Below are positions 57,427 to 64,000 of a DNA stretch of 64,000 bases, in pieces. The notes under the pieces are model-generated. The model ran no database searches, was not told the origin of the DNA, and worked only from the letters and a program-made list of their open reading frames with translations. Both the position numbers and the translations under genes were made by a program. The stretch is taken from positions 17,053-81,052 of the forward strand of contig NZ_JAQGNX010000037.1 of NCBI RefSeq assembly GCF_028293835.1. The letters run 5' to 3'. The stretch is from Pseudomonas sp. (lineage in GTDB: Bacteria; Pseudomonadota; Gammaproteobacteria; Pseudomonadales; Pseudomonadaceae). The first letter of the stretch is position 1. Each line of letters opens with the position of its first letter.

Positions 57427-58700
57427 GTCGAGACGGGCGCTTCTTCGGCTTTCTCAACGATCGGATCGGTCTGGATGTTGCGTCGGTGGGCGAGGCGACC
57501 ATCGAACGCGCCGTTCGTTTGCGCTGCACCTCGGCCATGGCTGCGGACCTCGACTGTTATTGGCAATTATTGCAATCCTCCCCCAACGAACAGCAAGCGT
57601 TGATCGAAGCCGTAATTGTTCCGGAGACGTGGTTTTTCCGTTACCCGGAATCATTTGCGACGTTGGCCAAGCTGGCCCAGGCGCGCCTGGCTGAACTCCT
57701 GGGCGCTCGGCCATTGCGGATTCTCAGTCTGCCATGCTCCACCGGCGAAGAGCCCTATTCGATTGCCATGGCCTTGTTGGATACGGGCATTGCTGGCGCA
57801 CAGTTCAACATTGATGCGGTGGACATCAGCCCGATATCCATTGCCCGGGCCGAACTTGCGGTCTATGGCAAAAATTCCTTTCGTGGCGATCAAACCGCTT
57901 TTCGGGACCGACACTTCAGCGCCGAGCCCGAGGGCTATCGGGTCAGTCAGCGAGTGCGCGAGCAGGTGAATTTCCAGCCCGGTAACGTGCTTGATCCCCG
58001 CCTGTTCGCCGCGCAACCGGCATATGACTTCGTGTTTTGTCGCAACCTGCTGATCTATTTCGATCTGGCGACTCAGCACCAGGCATTCAGCGCGCTCAAA
58101 CGCTGGACCCGGGAAGAGGGCGTGCTGTTTATCGGTCCCGCCGAAGGCAACTTACTGGCACGGTTGGGCATGCGCTCAATCGGCGTTCCGCAGTCGTTTG
58201 CCTTCAGCCGCTATAAAGAACCCCTGCAACAACCGACCCCGAATGTTCAGCCGGCGGTCTGCTCACGCTCGGTGACTCCGGTTCTTTTACCGACCCAGTC
58301 CCGGCCCTTTGCACCGAGTCGGCTGAGCCCCTTGGGATCTCCCGTGCTGCCCACCCAGCGCGCTGCGATGAATACGGATGCTGGCGGTTTGCTGACGCAG
58401 ATCGCGGCCTTCGCCAATCAGGGCAAAAGCACCGAGGCGCGGGCGGCGTGTGAACGCTATCTGCAATTGTATGAGCCGGTGGCTCAAGTGTTTTACTGGT
58501 TGGGACTGTTAAGTGATCTAGGCGGCCAGCCAGCACAAGCCCAGGGATTGTATCGAAAAGCGCTGTATTTGCAGCCGCAACACCCCGAGGCGTTGGCGCA
58601 ACTGGCGGCATTGCTTGAATTCCAAGGCGACGTCGTGGGCGCCCGACGATTGCAGGCGCGCGCGGCGCGTGGTCTGAGCAAGGATGGAAGTGATCAATGA
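57423..58700 (+). CDS. wspC: CheR-type methyltransferase with C-terminal TPR, WspC
   Basis: Methylates WspA with SAM, keeping the pathway sensitive. It has 425 residues: a CheR N-terminal and catalytic domain (PETWFFRYPESFATL, LSLPCSTGEEPYSIAM, FCRNLLIYFD), a proline-rich linker at about 265-315, and a TPR region at about 325-420 (YWLGLLSDLGGQPAQAQGLYRKALYLQP). The TPR extension is typical of WspC. It overlaps both neighbours by 4 bp. Confidence 0.95.
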   Translation: MSRDGRFFGFLNDRIGLDVASVGEATIERAVRLRCTSAMAADLDCYWQLLQSSPNEQQALIEAVIVPETWFFRYPESFATLAKLAQARLAELLGARPLRILSLPCSTGEEPYSIAMALLDTGIAGAQFNIDAVDISPISIARAELAVYGKNSFRGDQTAFRDRHFSAEPEGYRVSQRVREQVNFQPGNVLDPRLFAAQPAYDFVFCRNLLIYFDLATQHQAFSALKRWTREEGVLFIGPAEGNLLARLGMRSIGVPQSFAFSRYKEPLQQPTPNVQPAVCSRSVTPVLLPTQSRPFAPSRLSPLGSPVLPTQRAAMNTDAGGLLTQIAAFANQGKSTEARAACERYLQLYEPVAQVFYWLGLLSDLGGQPAQAQGLYRKALYLQPQHPEALAQLAALLEFQGDVVGARRLQARAARGLSKDGSDQ

Positions 58701-59401
58701 GCGGACCTCGGATTGACCTGAGCCTGATTGACTTGAACCTGAACCAGGAGGACGCCGGGGCGGTCGATGACTGCTGGAACCGTATCGGTATCCATGGCAC
58801 TCGCGCCTGCCCGCTGCTGGCTGAACATATTCACTGCCGCAATTGCGCGGTCTATTCCGCTGCTGCCACGCGGCTTCTCGACCGCTATTCCCTGGCCCGA
58901 GAGCATGAGCTTCCGACCCGCAGCAGCGAGGCGTATCAAGAAATCAAAACCCGCTCGATTCTAGTATTTCGCCTGGGGGAAGAGTGGCTCGGGATGCCCA
59001 CACGGTGTCTGGTTGAGGTGGCGCCGTTGCAGACGATCCATTCCGTGCCCCATCAGCGCTCGCGGGCATTACTCGGCGTCGCCAACGTACGAGGCGCATT
59101 GGTCGCCTGTTTATCCCTGGTTGAACTGCTGGGTCTGGACACTGCGCAAGTGGTCAGCCAGTCCGCCCGAATCATGCCGCGAATGTTGATCATCGCCGCC
59201 AACGAGGGCCCGGTTGTCGTGCCCGTGGATGAGGTCGACGGCATTCATGCCATGGACCAGCGGGTGCTGGACTCAGCCTCCAGTTCCGGCCAGCAGGCCA
59301 ACGCCAAATACACCCGGGGCGTCATTCAGTGGAAGGCGCGCAGCCTGCGCCTATTGGATGAAGACCAATTACTGTCGGCAGTGAAGCGGAGCTTCTCATG
59401 A
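58697..59401 (+). CDS. wspD: CheW-like scaffold protein WspD
   Basis: A 234-residue CheW-domain protein (LVFRLGEEWLGMPTRCLVEVAPLQTIHSVPHQ, LLGVANVRGALVACLSLVELLG) with an N-terminal extension containing clustered cysteines (RACPLLAEHIHCRNC). It is the second scaffold of the Wsp array, coupled by 4-bp overlaps. Confidence 0.95.
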   Translation: MSGPRIDLSLIDLNLNQEDAGAVDDCWNRIGIHGTRACPLLAEHIHCRNCAVYSAAATRLLDRYSLAREHELPTRSSEAYQEIKTRSILVFRLGEEWLGMPTRCLVEVAPLQTIHSVPHQRSRALLGVANVRGALVACLSLVELLGLDTAQVVSQSARIMPRMLIIAANEGPVVVPVDEVDGIHAMDQRVLDSASSSGQQANAKYTRGVIQWKARSLRLLDEDQLLSAVKRSFS

Positions 59402-61755
59402 CCCCAGAGCAGATGCGCGACGCGTCAATGTTCGAGCTGTTTACCCAGGAAGCCGAGGCGCAGACCCAGGTGCTTAGCGCGGGTTTGCTGGCTCTGGAGC
59501 GCAATCCAACGCAAGCCGACCATCTGGAAGCGTGCATGCGCGCCGCCCATTCGCTGAAAGGCGCAGCGCGAATAGTCGGGATCGACGCGGGCGTCAGCGT
59601 GGCCCATGTGATGGAGGACTGCCTGGTCAGTGCACAGGAATCTCGTCTGTACCTGCAACCGGAACACATCGACGCCTTGTTGCTGGGTACTGATCTGTTG
59701 ATGCGGATCGCCACCCCCGGCAGTTCAGGTGCCAGACCGGAAGACATCAACGCGTACGTCGTGCAGATGAACCGTTTGCTGAGTCCGACGGCTTCGGTGC
59801 TTTCCTCAAGCTCATCTCCGTCGTTGCAGGCGTCCTTGTCGATCGGACCTGACCTGTCGACTGCGGACTTGGTGGCCCAGGCGTTGCGCCTCGACGCGCT
59901 GGCGCTGGAGCCTGTACTGAGTCCGACGGCGCGAGCAGAACCTGTGGCCGTCGCCAGCCCGGTAGCGGCACCCGCGCCACGGCGTAAACGGCAGGCAACG
60001 GAAGGCGGCGAACGGGTACTGCGGGTCACCGCCGAGCGGTTGAACGGCCTGCTCGACTTGTCTAGCAAAGCGCTGGTCGAAACTCAGCGCTTGAAGCCTT
60101 ATCTGGTAACGATGCAGCGGGTCAAACGCCTGCAAACCAACAGCGGCCGGGCACTGGACGCGCTTGGCGCGAAGCTTAAAGAAACTGGCGTCAGCGACGA
60201 CGTACATGAAGCGCTCGAAGAGGCCCGGCGTTTGTTGTCCGAAGCACAAGCCATGCTGACCCAGCAGACCGCCGAACTGGATGAGTTCGGCTGGAACGCC
60301 GGTCAGCGCGCTCAGCAGTTGTACGACACGGCGCTGGCTTGTCGTATGCGGCCGTTTGCCGACGTGCTGGTGGGGCAGGCGCGTATGGTGCGGGACCTGG
60401 GCCGCGAGTTGGGCAAACAGGTACGCTTGGAGATTGAGGGCGAGAAAACTCAAGTCGATCGCGACGTACTGGAAAAACTCGAAGCGCCGCTGACGCATTT
60501 GTTGCGTAACGCCGTGGACCATGGCATTGAGTCTCCCGAGCGACGTTTGCTGGCCGGCAAGGCCGCCGAAGGGGTGATTCGCCTGAAGGCTTCCCACCAA
60601 GCCGGAATGCTGGTGCTGGAGGTCAGCGATGACGGCGCGGGCGTGGACTTGCATCACTTGCGCCACAGCATCATTGACCGGCAGTTGTCCCCAGTCGAAA
60701 CGGCCGGGCTATTAAGTGAAGAAGAACTGCTGAGCTTTCTGTTCTTGCCCGGTTTCAGCCTGCGCGACAAGGTCACGCAAGTGTCTGGGCGTGGCGTCGG
60801 GCTGGATGCCGTGCAACATAGGGTCCGCCAACTGCGCGGCGCCATCGAACTTGAGCAGGGCGCAGGGCAGGGCAGCTGTTTTCACCTTCAGGTCCCGCTG
60901 ACGTTGTCGGTGGTGCGCAGCCTGGTGGTGGAGGTTGGCAACGAGGCTTACGCGTTCCCATTGGCGCACATCGAACGCATGCTTAATCTGCCGGCCGACG
61001 AAATCGTCCAGCTTGAAGGCCGCCAGCATTTTTGGCATGAAGGCCGGCATGTTGGGCTGGTAGCGGCTAGCCAACTGCTGCAACGCCCGCAAGGCGCGGT
61101 GATGTCGGACGTGCTGAAAGTGGTAGTCATCCGCCAGCGTGATGCGGTTTATGGGGTGGCGGTAGAGCGTTTTATGGGTGAGCGAACCCTGGTGGTATTG
61201 CCGCTGGATCCGCGCCTGGGCAAGGTTCAGGATATTTCTGCCGGTGCGCTGCTGGACGATGGTTCGGCGGTGTTGATCGTCGATGTCGAAGATATGGTGC
61301 GGTCAGTTGAGAAACTGCTTAATACCGGACGACTTGAGCGCATCGACCGTCGAAGTCGACAGGCTGACGCGGTGCCACGCAAGCGCGTGTTAGTGGTGGA
61401 TGATTCGCTGACGGTCAGGGAGCTGGAGCGCAAATTGCTGGTCAATCGTGGCTATGAGGTCGCCGTGGCGGTGGACGGCATGGACGGGTGGAACGCATTG
61501 CGCGCAGAAGACTTTGATCTGCTGATCACCGACATCGACATGCCGCGTATGGACGGTATTGAACTGGTCACGCTGCTGCGACGCGATAGCCGCTTGCAGT
61601 CGTTGCCTGTGATGGTGGTTTCTTATAAAGATCGCGAAGAAGATCGAAGACGCGGCCTGGATGCCGGCGCGGATTATTACCTGGCCAAAGCCAGCTTCCA
61701 TGATGACGCCCTGTTGGACGCCGTCACGGAGTTGATAGGGAGCGCGCAAGGATGA
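59398..61755 (+). CDS. wspE: CheA-type hybrid histidine kinase WspE
   Basis: Kinase that phosphorylates WspR and WspF. The 785 residues hold Hpt with H51 (AAHSLKGAARIVG), a linker, a dimerisation region, HATPase (LRNAVDHGIESPERR, DDGAGVD), a CheW-like domain (VVRSLVVEVGNEAYAFPL) and a C-terminal REC with D712 (LITDIDMPRMDG). The C-terminal REC is characteristic of WspE. It overlaps wspD and wspF by 4 bp each. Confidence 0.96.
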   Translation: MTPEQMRDASMFELFTQEAEAQTQVLSAGLLALERNPTQADHLEACMRAAHSLKGAARIVGIDAGVSVAHVMEDCLVSAQESRLYLQPEHIDALLLGTDLLMRIATPGSSGARPEDINAYVVQMNRLLSPTASVLSSSSSPSLQASLSIGPDLSTADLVAQALRLDALALEPVLSPTARAEPVAVASPVAAPAPRRKRQATEGGERVLRVTAERLNGLLDLSSKALVETQRLKPYLVTMQRVKRLQTNSGRALDALGAKLKETGVSDDVHEALEEARRLLSEAQAMLTQQTAELDEFGWNAGQRAQQLYDTALACRMRPFADVLVGQARMVRDLGRELGKQVRLEIEGEKTQVDRDVLEKLEAPLTHLLRNAVDHGIESPERRLLAGKAAEGVIRLKASHQAGMLVLEVSDDGAGVDLHHLRHSIIDRQLSPVETAGLLSEEELLSFLFLPGFSLRDKVTQVSGRGVGLDAVQHRVRQLRGAIELEQGAGQGSCFHLQVPLTLSVVRSLVVEVGNEAYAFPLAHIERMLNLPADEIVQLEGRQHFWHEGRHVGLVAASQLLQRPQGAVMSDVLKVVVIRQRDAVYGVAVERFMGERTLVVLPLDPRLGKVQDISAGALLDDGSAVLIVDVEDMVRSVEKLLNTGRLERIDRRSRQADAVPRKRVLVVDDSLTVRELERKLLVNRGYEVAVAVDGMDGWNALRAEDFDLLITDIDMPRMDGIELVTLLRRDSRLQSLPVMVVSYKDREEDRRRGLDAGADYYLAKASFHDDALLDAVTELIGSAQG

Positions 61756-62762
61756 AGATAGCGATTGTCAACGATATGCCCATGGCGGTTGAAGCCTTGC
61801 GTCGAGCCATCGCTCTTGAACCCACGCATCAGGTGGTATGGGTGGCGACCAATGGTGCCGAAGCGGTTGAACGCTGCGCTCAGTTGGTCCCGGACCTGAT
61901 TTTGATGGACCTGATCATGCCGGTAATGGACGGCGTCGAGGCTACGCGCCAGATCATGGCCTCGACCCCATGCGCCATTGTCATCGTTACCGTGGATCGA
62001 CAGCAAAACGTCCACCGAGTATTCGAAGCCATGGGCTATGGCGCGCTGGACGTGGTTGATACACCGGCGTTGGGGGCGGGTAACCCGAAAGACGCCGCTG
62101 CGCCGCTGTTGCGCAAAATCCTCAACATAGGCTGGCTGATCGGCCAGCGTGACAGCCGTGTACGCCCCGTCGCCACCCCGTTGCGACAGAGCGTGCTACG
62201 TCAGGGTTTGGTGGCCATCGGCTCTTCGGCAGGCGGTCCCGCAGCCTTGGAAGTGTTGCTCAAGGGCCTGCCCGTAAACTTTCCCGCGGCCATCGTATTG
62301 GTGCAACATGTTGATCAAGTGTTCGCTGCGGGAATGGCCGAATGGCTAAGCAGTGCTTCAGGCTTGCCGGTGCGACTGGCGTGTAATGGCGAGCCTCCGC
62401 AACGTGGCACGGTCTTGTTGGCCGGCACCAATCACCATATTCGCTTACTTAAAAACGGAAATCTGGCGTATACCGCCGAGCCCGTGAACGAAATTTATCG
62501 GCCTTCTATCGATGTTTTTTTCGACAGTGTGGCCCGCTTCTGGAGTGGAGACGCGGTGGGTGTTTTGTTGACAGGTATGGGGCGCGACGGTGCCGAAGGG
62601 CTAAAGTCGATGCGTCAGCAGGGTTTTTTGACCATTGCTCAGGATCAGCGCAGCAGCGCGGTATATGGCATGCCCAAAGCGGCCGCGGCCATTGATGCCG
62701 CTGTGGAAATCAAACCGCTGGACACGATTGCGCCCAGATTGATGGAGATGTTCGCCCAATGA
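61752..62762 (+). CDS. wspF: CheB-type methylesterase WspF
   Basis: Demethylates WspA and thereby damps the pathway; its loss is a classic cause of the wrinkly-spreader form in P. fluorescens. It has 336 residues: REC with D53 (LILMDLIMPVMDG) and a CheB domain with S159 (IGSSAGGPAAL), H186 (LVQHVD) and D279 (GMGRDGAEG). The frame is intact, so the Wsp brake should work. wspR follows after 45 bp. Confidence 0.96.
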   Translation: MKIAIVNDMPMAVEALRRAIALEPTHQVVWVATNGAEAVERCAQLVPDLILMDLIMPVMDGVEATRQIMASTPCAIVIVTVDRQQNVHRVFEAMGYGALDVVDTPALGAGNPKDAAAPLLRKILNIGWLIGQRDSRVRPVATPLRQSVLRQGLVAIGSSAGGPAALEVLLKGLPVNFPAAIVLVQHVDQVFAAGMAEWLSSASGLPVRLACNGEPPQRGTVLLAGTNHHIRLLKNGNLAYTAEPVNEIYRPSIDVFFDSVARFWSGDAVGVLLTGMGRDGAEGLKSMRQQGFLTIAQDQRSSAVYGMPKAAAAIDAAVEIKPLDTIAPRLMEMFAQ

Positions 62763-62807
62763 TTACTCAAGTGAGTGTACGTTTGGCTCGGGAACTGGAG
62801 TTGCGCC

Positions 62808-63818
62808 ATGCATGATCTGCATATCGAGGGTTTGCCGCGAACCGACGAAAACTCGGCAATGGTCCTGCTGGTGGACGATCAACCAATGATTGGTGAGGCG
62901 GTGCGTCGGGGCCTGGCCAATGAGTCAAACATCGACTTCCATTTTTGTGCTGACCCGCATCAGGCGGTCAATCAGGCGGTCCTGATCAAACCGACGGTGA
63001 TTTTGCAGGACTTGGTGATGCCGGGCCTGGACGGCCTGACGTTGGTACGCGAATACCGCAATAACCCACTGACCCGCGATATCCCCATCATCGTGCTCTC
63101 GACCAAAGAAGACCCGCTGATCAAAAGCGCGGCCTTTGCCGCAGGTGCCAACGATTACCTGGTCAAGCTGCCTGACAACATCGAACTGGTCGCGCGGATT
63201 CGTTATCACTCACGCTCGTACATGACCTTGCTTCAGCGCGACGATGCGTACCGGGCGCTACGCGTGAGCCAGCAGCAATTACTCGACACCAACCTGGTGC
63301 TGCAGCGTTTGATGAACTCGGACGGTTTGACCGGCTTGTCCAATCGCCGTCATTTCGATGAATACCTGGAGCTGGAATGGCGCAGGTCGATTCGCGAGCA
63401 AACCCAGCTCTCGCTGCTGATGATCGACGTGGACTACTTCAAGGCTTACAACGACAGCTTCGGCCATCTGGAAGGCGACGAAGCCTTGCGCCAGGTCGCA
63501 ACAGCCATCCGCAACAGCTGCGCGCGCCCCTCTGACCTGCCCGCGCGTTACGGCGGTGAGGAGTTTGCCTTGGTACTGCCCAACACCTCACCGGGCGGTG
63601 CGCGTTTGTTGGCAGAAAAACTGCGCCATACCATCACTGCGTTGGCGATTCCGCACAACGCCCCGACACCCGGCTCCAATCTCTCCATCAGCATCGGCCT
63701 GGCAACCATAATCCCGCAGTTGGGTTCCAACAGCCGACAGTTGATCCATGATGCTGATAACGGTTTGTATGCGGCGAAGAACAATGGACGCAACCAAGTG
63801 GTAGTCGGCGGAAGCTGA
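62808..63818 (+). CDS. wspR: REC-GGDEF diguanylate cyclase WspR
   Basis: Output of the Wsp pathway; makes c-di-GMP, driving exopolysaccharide and biofilm. It has 336 residues: REC with D68 ([11 protein letters not shown]), a short coiled stalk ([17 protein letters not shown]) and a GGDEF domain with GGEEF at 249-253. The I-site RxxD lies just before it (RPSD), so product inhibition should operate. ATG 62808 follows GGAG; an upstream ORF start at 62775 is rejected. Confidence 0.97.
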   Translation: MHDLHIEGLPRTDENSAMVLLVDDQPMIGEAVRRGLANESNIDFHFCADPHQAVNQAVLIKPTVILQDLVMPGLDGLTLVREYRNNPLTRDIPIIVLSTKEDPLIKSAAFAAGANDYLVKLPDNIELVARIRYHSRSYMTLLQRDDAYRALRVSQQQLLDTNLVLQRLMNSDGLTGLSNRRHFDEYLELEWRRSIREQTQLSLLMIDVDYFKAYNDSFGHLEGDEALRQVATAIRNSCARPSDLPARYGGEEFALVLPNTSPGGARLLAEKLRHTITALAIPHNAPTPGSNLSISIGLATIIPQLGSNSRQLIHDADNGLYAAKNNGRNQVVVGGS

Positions 63819-63884
63819 GGGTCACCCCACAATTCAATACCATTACCCCTGCTCAACGGGCTGCCTTCGCGGTCCGCAGTGGGG

Positions 63885-63890
63885 TATACT
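63885..63890 (+). promoter_or_regulatory. Possible -10 element of prfB
   Basis: TATACT 39 bp before the prfB ATG. The -35 is poor. Confidence 0.35.
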
Positions 63891-63929
63891 CGCCGGCTTT
63901 CAAAAGTTCGCCTACGAGTGCTGCCCACC

Positions 63930-64000
63930 ATGGAAATCAACCCGATCCTAAACAGCATCAAGGACCTGTCCGAGCGTTCCGAAACTATTCGGGGGTATCT
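63930..64000 (+). CDS. prfB: Peptide chain release factor 2, first codons (runs off the window)
   Basis: ATG 63930 starts MEINPILNSIKDLSERSETIRGY, the conserved RF2 N-terminus. RF2 terminates at UGA and UAA. The last bases, CGG GGG TAT CT (63990-64000), are the beginning of the programmed +1 frameshift site (SD-like GGGGG, then CUU UGA). By family knowledge the next bases should be T and TGA, and RF2 scarcity makes ribosomes slip past that UGA. Only 23 full codons lie in the window. Confidence 0.93.
   Translation, partial: MEINPILNSIKDLSERSETIRGY

Overview
The window is a chromosomal segment of a Pseudomonas, most likely of the P. fluorescens lineage. The base composition is GC-rich and most genes are packed in the order familiar from Pseudomonas chromosomes: guaB-guaA, tadA-mltF-purL, a nag cluster, purT, ffh / rpsP-rimM-trmD-rplS, xerD-dsbC-hom-thrC, yaeQ, recJ, wspABCDEFR and prfB. 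Several intergenic gaps carry copies of one palindromic repeat of the REP/REPIN kind. No tRNA, rRNA, CRISPR array, insertion sequence or prophage was seen.

Layout. 1-2.1 kb: 5' part of xseA (minus strand), a TauE/SafE-type exporter and a small cysteine-motif protein. 2.4-5.7 kb: guaB and guaA, the two steps from IMP to GMP, ending in a strong terminator. 5.8-11.9 kb: two tandem paralogous genes on the minus strand for very large dermonecrotic-toxin-like proteins; this is the clearest accessory insertion. 12.1-20 kb: multicopper oxidase overlapping tadA, mltF, purL, yqfO-like. 20.1-27.35 kb: minus-strand N-acetylglucosamine operon (GntR regulator, nagA, SIS-type deaminase, EIIA-HPr-EI fusion, GlcNAc EIICB) behind a striking operator of four 6-bp repeats spaced 11 bp. 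27.4-35 kb: L,D-transpeptidase, two NUDIX hydrolases, gamma-carbonic anhydrase, DUF1289, purT, an MHS-type transporter, a CorC/HlyC protein and a YpjD-type membrane protein. 35.3-43.9 kb: ffh, the S16 operon, xerD, dsbC, hom, thrC.

44-49.6 kb is a RocS/RocR/RocA-like signalling cluster: an EvgS/BvgS-type hybrid sensor, a REC-EAL regulator and a convergent LuxR-type regulator. The sensor reading frame is broken near 44,460, so the input of this cluster looks disabled or truncated unless the base call is wrong. 49.7-54.9 kb holds DUF3509, a solitary periplasmic binding-type protein, yaeQ, recJ and an Old Yellow Enzyme.

55.2-63.8 kb is a complete wsp operon, the surface-sensing chemotaxis-like pathway that ends in the diguanylate cyclase WspR. 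All genes from wspB to wspF are coupled by 4-bp overlaps. The window ends inside prfB, exactly in the programmed +1 frameshift site of release factor 2.

The best candidates for under-described biology are the tandem toxin paralogues with a C-terminal domain carrying GExH and GxSHA motifs, the operator of the nag operon, and the frameshifted Roc-type sensor. All functional assignments come from reading the sequence; no database search was run.
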